Under the pieces are notes generated by a model. That model was not told the DNA's origin. It saw only the letters and a list, made by a program, of their open reading frames with translations, and did not search any database. Shown here piece by piece: positions 1-7,758 of a stretch of 34,483 bases of DNA; the stretch's first letter is position 1, and each line of letters opens with the position of its first letter. The translations under genes and the position numbers were made by a program. The stretch covers positions 37,378 to 71,860 of the forward strand of contig NZ_LLYB01000052.1 of NCBI RefSeq assembly GCF_001440475.1. The letters run 5' to 3'. Origin of the DNA: Bradyrhizobium lablabi (GTDB taxonomy: Bacteria; Pseudomonadota; Alphaproteobacteria; Rhizobiales; Xanthobacteraceae).

Positions 1-466
1 CGCGAGCCATGGTGGATAAATGCAGGTCGATCCACGTACCGGCCTCGACCCGCTCGGCCCGTAAATTCGACTGGATGGCGCCTCGGATGGACACGTCGTA
101 TGCCACCACCTCCCACGCGCCCTCCTTCAGCATTTCGACCTGAATCGGTGCGAGAGGGCCGGCGAAAGCTGGAGACCGCGACTCGCTCTCCCAGAACGCC
201 TTGAGTCCCCTATATTTCGGTGCTGGCTCCAGCCAGCCGCTGACGATCAGCACCGGCTCCTGCCGGATCACCTTGAAGTAGTTGGGCTTGGCACTCGACG
301 CCGCATCAGGAAGGAACGATGGGTCGGAGACTTTTACGAGGACCCTGCTTTGCGGCACGGTAAACGTGAACGGAACTTCGGACCGAGCCACGCTGCTCAA
401 AGCAGTGAGTACAACGATACAAAAGGTGCACAACAGCGTAAATCTGTGCCTGGCGCGAGACCGCAT
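1..466 (-). CDS. Secreted hypothetical protein, 3' end outside the window
   Basis: A reading frame runs from an ATG at 466 down to the window edge with no stop, giving about 155 residues. The N-terminus has a basic start (MRSRARHR), a hydrophobic stretch (about residues 9-24) and a likely cleavage region near VARSE, so I predict a Sec signal peptide. The mature part includes the segments FTVPQSRVLVKVSD and EPVLIVSGWLEP and looks soluble and beta-rich. A purine-rich ribosome site (aggggg) lies about 6 bases upstream of the ATG, which supports this start. I do not recognise the family. An overlapping plus-strand frame (282-644) has no protein-like features and I treat it as a shadow. The gene is cut by the window, so its full length is unknown. 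Confidence 0.72.
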   Translation of the reverse strand, partial: MRSRARHRFTLLCTFCIVVLTALSSVARSEVPFTFTVPQSRVLVKVSDPSFLPDAASSAKPNYFKVIRQEPVLIVSGWLEPAPKYRGLKAFWESESRSPAFAGPLAPIQVEMLKEGAWEVVAYDVSIRGAIQSNLRAERVEAGTWIDLHLSTMAR

Positions 467-561
467 GACTTTCCCCCTGTCAAAATCACTCGAAATCATG
501 GTTTGCGCTAGGATCAAAGCATACCCGGTCGATGGCGGGTCATGTCTCGTCATCTCCTGGT

Positions 562-2298
562 TCAAACCACTGGTACCCGCTTCGCGGCCACGGCGGCCGG
601 TGAAATCACCTCGATATCAAGCGGCACCTGCCAACGTTCGGTGAGGCGCACCTGCGGCGGCGCGTTGCTGGAGCGCGCGCCCTTCAGCACAAAGCCGTCA
701 TAGGCATTGTTCATCACCTCATTGCACTTCTGCACATAGATCGGAAAGCCGCCGATATAGGGCATGAATACGCGGGGCCGTCCGGGAATGTTGGTGCCGA
801 CATACCAGGAGCTGCAGGTCGAACGCAGCGAGACCGTCGAGACGTCGTTGACATGCGCCACCCAGGCGTCCTCGTCTGCCTGAACGGGCTCGATGCTGCG
901 GGCGCCGACATCGCGCATGTGACTGAGGCAATCGGCCAGCCAGTCGACATGCTGCTCGATCGCCTGGATCATGCTTGCGAGCACCGACGGGCTGCCGGGA
1001 CCGGTGATCATGAAGAGATTCGGAAATCCCTCCGAAGCAAGGCCGAGATAGGCGCGGGGGCCGGCGCGCCATTTCTCGGCGAGCGTGCGGCCTCCGCGGC
1101 CGGTGATCCCGATCTTGTCGAATGAGCCGGTCATGGCGGCAAAGCCGGTGGCGGAAACGATCGCGTCGAACTGATATTCGGTACCATCAACCACGATGCC
1201 GTCTTTGGTGAAACGCTCGATCGGCATATTGGACACATCAACCAGCTTCACATGCGGCAGGTTGTAGGTCTCGAAGTAGTTGGTATCGACGCAGAGTCGC
1301 TTGCAGCCGAACACGTTCTGCGGGCACAGCAGCTCGGCGGTCGCGGGATCCCTGACGATGCCGCGGATCTTCTGCCGCGCGAATTCGGCGACGGTGTCGT
1401 TGGCCGATTTTTCGAACAGCAGATCGCCATAGGCACCGAGAAAGGGAAGCCCGCCGCGCTGCCACGCCGTTTCATATTGTTGTCGTCGCTCCTCCGCAGT
1501 TGCCTGCAGGGCCGGCTCGGTATTGAACGGGAAATAGAAGCCGGTGGGGCGTGCGCGGGCCTTCGCGCGCAGTTCCGGATAATGCGCCTTGGCTTCCTTC
1601 AGATATTCCGCCGACAGCGCCTCGTTCCACGCCGGCACGGACCAGGTCGCGGTGCGCTGGAACACGGTGAGTTGCGATGCCTGTTGCGCAATAATCGGGA
1701 TCGACTGGATCGCGGACGAGCCGGTGCCGATGACGCCGACGCGCAAGTCCGTGAAGTCGACGCCCTCGTGCGGCCATTCGCCGGTGTGATAGATCGGCCC
1801 GCGGAAGTCGTTCATGCCCTCGAAGGCCGGGCGGTTCGGCGCCGACAGGCAGCCAACCGCCATGATGCAGAATTTCGCCGTAACCCTGTCGCCACGATCG
1901 GTCTCGATCAGCCAGCTATCGGTATCCTCGTTGAAGGTTGCTGCGGTGACGCGGGTGTCGAAAACTATCTGGCTGCGCAGGTCGAAGCGGTCGGCGACAT
2001 GGTTGGCGTAAGCGAGGATTTCCGGCTGCGGCGAATACTTCTCAGACCAGTTCCACTCCTGATCCAGCTCTTCCGAGAACGAGAAGGAATACTGCAGGCT
2101 CTCGACGTCGCAGCGGGCGCCGGGATAGCGATTCCAGTACCACGTCCCGCCCACGCCGCCGCCAGCTTCGTAAACCAGTGCAGTGAATCCAAGCCCCCGC
2201 AACCGATGCAGCATGTAGAGGCCAGCAAAGCCGGCGCCGACCACGACCGCGTCAAAAACCCCCGTTTCGGAAGGACGCACTGCACCCTGCTGAGCCAT
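562..2298 (-). CDS. Flavin-containing Baeyer-Villiger-type monooxygenase
   Basis: Predicted FAD- and NADPH-dependent monooxygenase of the cyclohexanone/phenylacetone monooxygenase group, which inserts oxygen next to a ketone carbonyl; the substrate here is unknown. Counting from the ATG at 2298 (578 residues), the FAD Rossmann motif GAGFAG is at 21-26. The G-x-W-x-x-N-x-YPG segment typical of these enzymes is at about 51-60. The Baeyer-Villiger fingerprint F-x-G-x-x-x-H-T-x-x-W-P is present as FRGPIYHTGEWP at 165-176, and the NADPH motif GTGSSA is at 191-196. The frame is open to 2391, but the first 31 residues are not family-like. The ATG at 2298 has an agaggga motif about 10 bases upstream, so I prefer it; 2319 is an alternative. 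It stands alone, with a separate hydrolase gene upstream on the same strand. Confidence 0.92.
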   Translation of the reverse strand: MAQQGAVRPSETGVFDAVVVGAGFAGLYMLHRLRGLGFTALVYEAGGGVGGTWYWNRYPGARCDVESLQYSFSFSEELDQEWNWSEKYSPQPEILAYANHVADRFDLRSQIVFDTRVTAATFNEDTDSWLIETDRGDRVTAKFCIMAVGCLSAPNRPAFEGMNDFRGPIYHTGEWPHEGVDFTDLRVGVIGTGSSAIQSIPIIAQQASQLTVFQRTATWSVPAWNEALSAEYLKEAKAHYPELRAKARARPTGFYFPFNTEPALQATAEERRQQYETAWQRGGLPFLGAYGDLLFEKSANDTVAEFARQKIRGIVRDPATAELLCPQNVFGCKRLCVDTNYFETYNLPHVKLVDVSNMPIERFTKDGIVVDGTEYQFDAIVSATGFAAMTGSFDKIGITGRGGRTLAEKWRAGPRAYLGLASEGFPNLFMITGPGSPSVLASMIQAIEQHVDWLADCLSHMRDVGARSIEPVQADEDAWVAHVNDVSTVSLRSTCSSWYVGTNIPGRPRVFMPYIGGFPIYVQKCNEVMNNAYDGFVLKGARSSNAPPQVRLTERWQVPLDIEVISPAAVAAKRVPVV

Positions 2299-2435
2299 GC
2301 CAGTCGGTTCCCTCTGCATTTTTCTTGGTCGCGTTTCCGCTTGCAAGATTAGGGCGGCTGTACGGAGGTCGGCAAGCGAGACTGTCGCCACGTCACGAAT
2401 GGCACCTATGCTGAGCGAGTGTTCAGTACCCGGGC

Positions 2436-3326
2436 TTATCCCTGTCCGTGTCCAAACACCGGCTCGTAGCCCCTGCTATTCGCGCGGATATGCGCGCGGC
2501 AGGGCCCGCGAAAATGCGCCGGCACCACGAGCCGGCCGCTGTCAGCAGCCTCCGCAAGGATCTTCTTTCGTGTCACGGCCGCCAGCTTCTGATCGACGCA
2601 GGTCGACGTCGACAGGCCCGGCTGAAAAACCTGCAGCGGGTGGTGCACGGCATCCCCACAGAAGATCGCGCGATCCCGGGCATAGTTCACGACGAGCCCC
2701 ATCTGGCCGCTGGGTTGGCCCGGCAGCGGCGCAAGCTGCAGACCTGGACCGAGCTCATGGCCGTCGTCGACCAGATCGGCCTTGCCTGCCTCGACGATCG
2801 GAATGACGCTCTGCTCGAGGGCCCGGGCATGAATCGGCAACGCGCGACCGGCATCGTGTTGCGTCATCCAGTCAGCAAGCTCGCGGCGACCGAACAGATA
2901 GCGCGCGTTGGGAAAGGTCGGCTGCCAGCGGCCATTGTCTTGCCGCGTATTCCAGCCGACGTGATCGACATGCAGGTGGGTGCAGAACACCAGGTCGACT
3001 TCGGCCGGATCGACGCCGGCTTGCCCTAGCCGGTCGAGAAAACCACTCGCGCGCCGCTGGTGCCAGGCCGGGATTTCGGGAATGTCCTTGTGATCGCCGA
3101 TGCAACTGTCGATCAGCAGGGTCTTTCCGCCGGTTCGAAGCACAAAGCTCTGGATGGCGAACCTGGCCAGATCTCTGGCGCGATCGACAAACTCAGGCTC
3201 CAGTGTGCCGCGGTGCGTCTCAAGCAATTCCGGATCGGCTCCCGGCAGGAACTCCGACAATGGAAGGACAAAATCGTCGTCATCGACGATAATGTCGACG
3301 GTCGCGTCACCGATCGCAAAACGCAT
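2436..3326 (-). CDS. Metallo-beta-lactamase-fold hydrolase
   Basis: Cytoplasmic metallo-hydrolase of 296 residues with no signal peptide, resembling the AHL-lactonase/glyoxalase II branch of the MBL superfamily. The metal motif HxHxDH is intact as THLHVDH at 116-122, the bridging-type aspartate is in CGDAVHHP (D225), and a C-terminal histidine is in VPAHF (H271). Oddly, the segment that in most relatives reads PGHTPGH is LPGQPSGQ here (201-208). The histidine that normally binds metal at that point is therefore glutamine (Q208). The start at 3326 has a strong ribosome site (ggagga) about 7 bases upstream. The substrate cannot be told from the sequence. The neighbouring Baeyer-Villiger enzyme makes esters or lactones, so an ester/lactone hydrolase role would fit, but this is inference. 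Confidence 0.9.
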   Translation of the reverse strand: MRFAIGDATVDIIVDDDDFVLPLSEFLPGADPELLETHRGTLEPEFVDRARDLARFAIQSFVLRTGGKTLLIDSCIGDHKDIPEIPAWHQRRASGFLDRLGQAGVDPAEVDLVFCTHLHVDHVGWNTRQDNGRWQPTFPNARYLFGRRELADWMTQHDAGRALPIHARALEQSVIPIVEAGKADLVDDGHELGPGLQLAPLPGQPSGQMGLVVNYARDRAIFCGDAVHHPLQVFQPGLSTSTCVDQKLAAVTRKKILAEAADSGRLVVPAHFRGPCRAHIRANSRGYEPVFGHGQG

Positions 3327-3431
3327 GAAAGCTCCTCCAAGGCCGTGCTCGCGGGCATCGCGACTATGGTAGTCAAGCGCGTCATGGCTAGGTAGGGCGA
3401 TTCCCAGCGCCAGGGAAAAAAGAGTGGCAGG

Positions 3432-4352
3432 TCACAGGTTCTCGCCGCGCCTGCGGAGGTGTGCAACCGCCGGCTCCAGCAAGACGAGATTTCGACGTGG
3501 TTTTCGCGTGTCGAGCCCGACGATCGGATGACCCTCTGCGGTGAATGCGAGGCCTTCCGGCTTGCCGTCCATTTCGCCTAGTCGCCACGCATTGAGGAGC
3601 GCAGCGGTACCTCCGCCTGCTCGAAGATCATCCAGCCGCGCAATTGTGCAGGACTGGTCGCTGAGCAGATAGAGATGGCCATCCGGACCTATCTCGAGAT
3701 CACTGAAATCGGCGCAGTTTTTGGCCATCGCCTTGTCGGGATACCAGACTGCGAGAGCAACGAACCGGTGATGACCCTTCTTAGTCCGCCATGGCTCACC
3801 ATCCCGCAGTGCGCCGCCCTGGACAAGGCCGCGCGACCGCGAATTTGGTGGGCCGAACTCAATGAGGGCCGCCGGTTCCTTCTCCTTTGCGACGAGCAAA
3901 TGACCTCCGCGTAGGAGGGCCATTCCTTCGCCCCGCGACCCTTTCGGGCGGGACCAAGCCCGTGCAATTTCGTCGCGCCCTTCGATGGCGAGGTCGATCG
4001 ACGCCACCACCTTAGGTGCCTTGGGGTCGATAAGTTCGACACGCGGAGGCGTCTCCTGGAGTAGGAGAATGCGTCCGAGGCCATCTGAGCAGACAGCCTC
4101 GATTTGGGAGTCGCGCTTGGGAAGCAGTGATCCGGGAAGCTTCGAAATGTTGTTCGTCTGCCAGCGGATTTCGGTGTCGTCGGTGCGCGAAAGAGAAAAC
4201 CACGCGACCTTCGCTGCGTGGTCGCCGACCGTTATCAGGGACATTCGACCGTTTCGGCCGCGACCCAAACAAATACCGGAGACCTCGCGGAGCGGCACGT
4301 CCACCACGCGGCGCACTTGCAGCCGGTTCTTCGAATTAACTGCTCTCGCCAT
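3432..4352 (-). CDS. Probable beta-propeller protein (esterase-like phytase / SdiA-regulated type)
   Basis: Product of 306 residues without signal peptide or membrane segment. It has repeated short blade-like units with acidic and aromatic signatures: VSGICLG, IEAVCSDGLGRILLL, GEGMALL, FSDLEIGPDGHLYLLSD and PEGLAFTAEGHPIVGLD. Such E-x-(hydrophobic)-x-x-x-x-G-x-(hydrophobic) units occur in the 'esterase-like activity of phytase' and SdiA-regulated beta-propeller families; the assignment is by pattern only. The frame is open to an ATG at 4394. I choose the ATG at 4352 because a consensus FNR/FixK box lies at 4413-4426: a class II promoter would start transcription near 4379, downstream of the first ATG. 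Neither ATG has a clear Shine-Dalgarno site. The function is unknown. Confidence 0.75.
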   Translation of the reverse strand: MARAVNSKNRLQVRRVVDVPLREVSGICLGRGRNGRMSLITVGDHAAKVAWFSLSRTDDTEIRWQTNNISKLPGSLLPKRDSQIEAVCSDGLGRILLLQETPPRVELIDPKAPKVVASIDLAIEGRDEIARAWSRPKGSRGEGMALLRGGHLLVAKEKEPAALIEFGPPNSRSRGLVQGGALRDGEPWRTKKGHHRFVALAVWYPDKAMAKNCADFSDLEIGPDGHLYLLSDQSCTIARLDDLRAGGGTAALLNAWRLGEMDGKPEGLAFTAEGHPIVGLDTRKPRRNLVLLEPAVAHLRRRGENL

Positions 4353-4412
4353 GGATACGACATGGGTCGGTCGGTGTTGCACGATCCAGGCCATGTGGAC
4401 GCAAAGTTAGCG

Positions 4413-4426
4413 TTGATCTGGGTCAA
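4413..4426 (-). promoter_or_regulatory. FNR/FixK-type box upstream of the beta-propeller gene
   Basis: TTGATCTGGGTCAA matches the FNR/FixK consensus TTGAT-N4-RTCAA at every conserved position, with the usual six-base spacing between TTGA and TCAA. It lies in the gap between the MaoC-type gene and the beta-propeller gene, both on the minus strand. Its centre (4419.5) is about 67 bases upstream of the ATG at 4352, which allows a class II activator site at about -41 and a leader of some 27 bases. This suggests low-oxygen activation; binding is not shown. Confidence 0.6.
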
Positions 4427-4468
4427 GCTACTCGTGGCGAATTTGTCAGTGCACGCCCCGGCGGAGTT

Positions 4469-5332
4469 TTACCAGCTCGCCGTGCCCTTCATTGTCGGCT
4501 GCCCCTCGGCGTTGGCGATCCACAATTCCATGCCGGCGTGGGTCTCGTTGGCGTTGATCGAGAACTCGCTGCCTTCGAACAGCGGCTGCACGCCGCGATA
4601 GCTGAACTTCTTCGGCGCCGAATCGCCGTGCAGTTTTGCCGCGAACTCGACGATCAGCGCCGCCTGCAGCGGGCCGTGGAAGATCAAGCCCGGATAGCCC
4701 TCGACCTTGGTGACGTAATCGCGATCGTAATGGATGCGGTGGCCGTTGAAGGTCAGCGCCGAGTAGCGAAACAGCAGCACGGGATCGCTGACATGGCTTT
4801 CGCGATGCTTGGCGACCGGCGGTGGCGGAGCGGCTTTTGCCGGTGAAGCCGGCGCTGCGCCGCCGATGTCACGATAGACGATGTCCTGACGTTCGCGGAT
4901 CGCGACGCCGCGCGGCGTCGTGACCGTATGCTCGACGGAGACGAAGCACAGCGTGCCGGTCGAGCCGGTCTTCACCGTCACATCAGCGATCCGCGAGCTT
5001 CGCGTCGATTCATCGCCGACGCGCAAGGGCTCAATGAACTCGATTTCGCCGCCGGCCCACATCCGGCGCGGCAGCGGCACCGGCGGCAGGAAGCCGCCGC
5101 GGGTCGGATGCCCATCAGGGCCGAGCATCGACATCGGAAACACCGGCTGCGCCAGGCACCAATGCGTGGTCCACGGCGCGGCATCGCCCGTCTTGGGCTC
5201 GCCGATGTCCTGAAACAGCGTTGCGCGCAGCCCTTTCACGAGCTGCGCGGTGACGATGTCTGACGCTTCCGTGCTGCGGCCGATCCATTGGCGCAGATGG
5301 TCGAGGTCGAGTTTTGTAGCCGCTTCGGTCAT
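4469..5332 (-). CDS. MaoC/HTD2-like hotdog hydratase (FAS1-like dehydratase domain)
   Basis: Product of 287 residues, predicted to hydrate or dehydrate acyl-CoA thioesters, of the type that includes mesaconyl-C4-CoA hydratase and mitochondrial HTD2. The N-terminal half (to about 155) matches the FAS1-like dehydratase domain (LPPVPLPRRMWAGGEIEF). The C-terminal hotdog holds the hydratase motif FNGHRIHYD at 195-203, followed by GYPGLIFHGPLQA at 212-224. A proline/alanine linker (160-173) joins the halves. The frame is open further upstream, but the ATG at 5332 overlaps the stop of the CoA-transferase gene by four bases (ATGA), a translational-coupling arrangement, and matches family N-termini. 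It is the last gene of the operon begun by the acyl-CoA dehydrogenase. Confidence 0.92.
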   Translation of the reverse strand: MTEAATKLDLDHLRQWIGRSTEASDIVTAQLVKGLRATLFQDIGEPKTGDAAPWTTHWCLAQPVFPMSMLGPDGHPTRGGFLPPVPLPRRMWAGGEIEFIEPLRVGDESTRSSRIADVTVKTGSTGTLCFVSVEHTVTTPRGVAIRERQDIVYRDIGGAAPASPAKAAPPPPVAKHRESHVSDPVLLFRYSALTFNGHRIHYDRDYVTKVEGYPGLIFHGPLQAALIVEFAAKLHGDSAPKKFSYRGVQPLFEGSEFSINANETHAGMELWIANAEGQPTMKGTASW

Positions 5333-6456
5333 GACTTCAGGCTTTTGATACGGGCTGCGGGAAGTTCGACGTGTTCGCCGATGGCGGGTACGGGCCCATA
5401 GTGCCGCTCCTCGCCGACGAAGATCGCGGCCGGCGCGGCATAGCTCACCTTGCCGTTGGGCGTATCGACCTCGACGCGGCGCAGATGCGGATGCACCGCA
5501 AGGTCGGCCATGGTGTTCACTTCGGCGAAGGCAATGTCGGCCTCGTCGAGGCGCTTCAACAGTTCGACGCGATTCATCGAAGCAAAGGCGTCGGCCACGG
5601 TCTTGTCGGTGAGCTGGCGGTTGCGCACGCGCTCGACCATGTTGGCAAAACGCGGATCGTTCGGCAGGTCGGGCTGATCCAGCACCTCGGCGCAGAGCTT
5701 CTTCCATTCGCGCTCGCTTTGGATCGAGATCAGGATGCCCTTGCCGTCCTTTGAATTGAACACGCCGTAGGGTGCGATCGAGGGATGGGCCAGCGCCATC
5801 CGCTTCGGCGGATTGCCGGCTTCGGAATTGATCAGCGGCACCGCCATCCAGTCGGCCATCACGTCGAACATCGAGATCCTGATATCGGCGCCCTTGCCGG
5901 TGCGCCCGCGCGCGATCAGCGCCTCGAGGATCGCGGCATGCGCGGTGGCGCCGGTCGCGATATCGACGACGGAGATGCCGACGCGCGACGGGCCTTCGGG
6001 GCCGCCGGTGATCGAGGCAAGGCCGCTCTCGGCCTGGATCAGGAGATCGTAGGCTTTGCGGTCGGCATAGGGGCCGCTGTCGCCATAGCCCGAAATGGTG
6101 CAGCAGATCAGCGCCGGGTAGTCTTTCTTCAGCCGCTCCAGCGAGAAGCCGAGCTTGTCCATCGAGCCCGGCTTGAGGTTCTGCAGCAGCACGTCGGCGC
6201 TCGCGATCAGCTCCTCGAGTGCGGCGCGGCCCTCCTTGGTCGCGAGGTCGATCACCTGCGAATTCTTGCCGCGGTTGAGCCAGACGAAATAGCTGCTCTG
6301 GCCCTTCGCCGCCGCATCATAGCCGCGGGCGAAATCGCCCTCGGGGCGCTCGACCTTGACGACATGCGCGCCGGCGTCCGCCAGCCGCGAGCTGCAGAAC
6401 GGTGCGGCAACGGCCTGTTCGACGGAGACGACGATCAATCCTTCCAATGGCAGCAT
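5329..6456 (-). CDS. CaiB/BaiF class III CoA-transferase
   Basis: Product of 375 residues, predicted to move CoA between carboxylic acids through an aspartyl-CoA thioester. The N-terminus LPLEGLIVVSVEQAVAAPFC and the segment RLADAGAHVVKVERPEGDFAR (about 24-44) are typical, as is the WLNRGKNS segment (59-66). The probable nucleophile is D165 in SVVDIATG. Class III enzymes of this length act on substrates such as mesaconate, itaconate, citramalate or succinate; the exact pair is not readable from the sequence. The gene starts 9 bases after the acyl-CoA dehydrogenase stop and overlaps the next gene by four bases, so the three are probably one transcript. With a MaoC-type hydratase downstream, a C4-C5 dicarboxylate or branched-chain acid pathway is plausible. 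Confidence 0.94.
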   Translation of the reverse strand: MLPLEGLIVVSVEQAVAAPFCSSRLADAGAHVVKVERPEGDFARGYDAAAKGQSSYFVWLNRGKNSQVIDLATKEGRAALEELIASADVLLQNLKPGSMDKLGFSLERLKKDYPALICCTISGYGDSGPYADRKAYDLLIQAESGLASITGGPEGPSRVGISVVDIATGATAHAAILEALIARGRTGKGADIRISMFDVMADWMAVPLINSEAGNPPKRMALAHPSIAPYGVFNSKDGKGILISIQSEREWKKLCAEVLDQPDLPNDPRFANMVERVRNRQLTDKTVADAFASMNRVELLKRLDEADIAFAEVNTMADLAVHPHLRRVEVDTPNGKVSYAAPAAIFVGEERHYGPVPAIGEHVELPAARIKSLKS

Positions 6457-6465
6457 CTGATATAC

Positions 6466-7632
6466 TCAGTAGGAGCGGGGCAGGCCGAGCACGTGCTCGG
6501 CGACGTAGGACAGGATCAGATTGGTCGAAATCGGCGCGACTTGATACAGCCGCGTCTCGCGGAACTTGCGCTCGACGTCGTATTCTTCCGCGAAGCCGAA
6601 GCCGCCATGCGTCTGCACGCAGGCATTGGCCGCTTCCCAGGAAGCATCCGCCGCCAGCATCTTGGCCATGTTGGCTTCCGCGCCGCAATCGAGACCGGCC
6701 TCGTATTTGCGGGTGGCTTCCTTCACCATCAGTTCGGCGGCGCGCATCGCGGCGTAGGCCTTGGCAATCGGGAACTGGATGCCTTGATTTTGTCCGATCG
6801 GGCGGCCGAACACTGCGCGCTCCTTGGCATAGGCGGTGGCCTTCGCAATGAACCATTTGGCGTCGCCGATGCATTCCGCTGCAATGAGAATGCGCTCGGC
6901 GTTCATGCCGGACAGGATGTAGCGAAAGCCCTTGCCCTCGTCGCCGATCAGGTTTTCGGCCGGCACCCGCATATCCGTGAAGAACACTTCCGTGGTGGCG
7001 TGGTTCATCATGGTGCGGATAGGGCGGATCTCCAGACCCTTGCCCTTGACTTCGCGCATGTCGACGATGAACACCGAAAGGCCATCGGTGCGCTTCTTGG
7101 CCTGCTCCTTCGGCGTGGTGCGCGCCAGGAGAATCATCAGGTCGGAATGCTCGGCGCGGCTGGTCCAGATCTTCTGGCCGTTGACGACGTAGTGGTCGCC
7201 GTCGCGCTTGGCGACGGTCTTCAGCGAGGAGGTGTCGGTGCCGCTGGTCGGCTCGGTGACGCCGAACGCCTGCAGCCGCAATTTGCCGCTGGCGATGCCG
7301 GGCAGATACTTCGCCTTCTGGGCGTCGTTGCCGTGCCGCAGCACGGTGCCCATCGTGTACATCTGGGCATGGCAGCCGCCGCCATTGCAGCCCGCGCGCT
7401 GGATCTCTTCCAGGATCGCCGCCGCCGCCGAGAGCTTCAGCCCGGAGCCGCCATATTCCTCGGGGATCAGGACCGAGAGGTAGCCGGCCTCGGTCAGCGC
7501 ATCGACGAACTCCTTCGGATACGCCATCTGGCGGTCGAGCTTGCGCCAGTATTCGCCGGGGAACTGGGCGCAGAGTTTTGCGACGGCGTCGCGGATGTCG
7601 TGGAATTCGTCTTGTTGCTCTTGTGCGGTCAT
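6466..7632 (-). CDS. Acyl-CoA dehydrogenase
   Basis: FAD-dependent dehydrogenase of 388 residues, predicted to introduce the alpha-beta double bond into an acyl-CoA and pass electrons to ETF. Family signatures are present: FGVTEPTSGTDTSSLKT (123-139), the FAD/substrate segment NGQKIWTSRA (151-160), RAVFGRPIGQNQGIQFPIA (272-290) and THGGFGFAEEYDVERKFRETRLY (341-363). The catalytic glutamate of the MCAD type, in YEGT, is absent; the sequence there reads YQVAPIST. E246 in MNAERILIA instead aligns with the helix-G glutamate used by isovaleryl-CoA and long-chain acyl-CoA dehydrogenases. It is the first gene of the three-gene operon and is divergent from the LysR gene. No strong ribosome site precedes the ATG. 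Confidence 0.95.
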   Translation of the reverse strand: MTAQEQQDEFHDIRDAVAKLCAQFPGEYWRKLDRQMAYPKEFVDALTEAGYLSVLIPEEYGGSGLKLSAAAAILEEIQRAGCNGGGCHAQMYTMGTVLRHGNDAQKAKYLPGIASGKLRLQAFGVTEPTSGTDTSSLKTVAKRDGDHYVVNGQKIWTSRAEHSDLMILLARTTPKEQAKKRTDGLSVFIVDMREVKGKGLEIRPIRTMMNHATTEVFFTDMRVPAENLIGDEGKGFRYILSGMNAERILIAAECIGDAKWFIAKATAYAKERAVFGRPIGQNQGIQFPIAKAYAAMRAAELMVKEATRKYEAGLDCGAEANMAKMLAADASWEAANACVQTHGGFGFAEEYDVERKFRETRLYQVAPISTNLILSYVAEHVLGLPRSY

Positions 7633-7758
7633 TGGTTTTTCTGGCGATGGATGGTGTTGATGTCAATTGCCTAAGGCGCGGGCCGTTGCGAAACGGCGGC
7701 AGGGCCCCTATGCTGAATTGTTATAGCGTATGAACCTGCCTTCGAAGATTGGCAAGTA
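7633..7758. promoter_or_regulatory. Divergent control region between the acyl-CoA operon and lysR
   Basis: This 126-base gap separates the divergent starts of the acyl-CoA dehydrogenase and LysR genes, so both promoters must lie here or in the flanking coding sequence. It holds a perfect inverted repeat, GCCGTT-gcga-AACGGC, at 7682-7697. Nearer lysR is an imperfect dyad, TATGC-N12-GCGTA, around 7710-7731. Either could be a LysR operator, since LysR-type regulators commonly bind such gaps; I cannot choose between them. No clear -35/-10 pair stands out. Confidence 0.4.

Noticed and set aside
282..644. A 120-codon plus-strand frame
   Set aside because: It overlaps both the exported minus-strand gene and the end of the Baeyer-Villiger gene, has no ribosome site and no protein-like features.
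1252..2352. A 366-codon plus-strand frame opposite the Baeyer-Villiger gene
   Set aside because: Antisense shadow; the minus-strand protein has all the expected motifs.
5785..7674. A 629-codon plus-strand frame opposite the CoA-transferase and acyl-CoA dehydrogenase
   Set aside because: Its sequence is the Asp/Gly/Arg/Ala-rich pattern typical of antisense to GC-rich coding DNA; the minus-strand genes have full family motifs.
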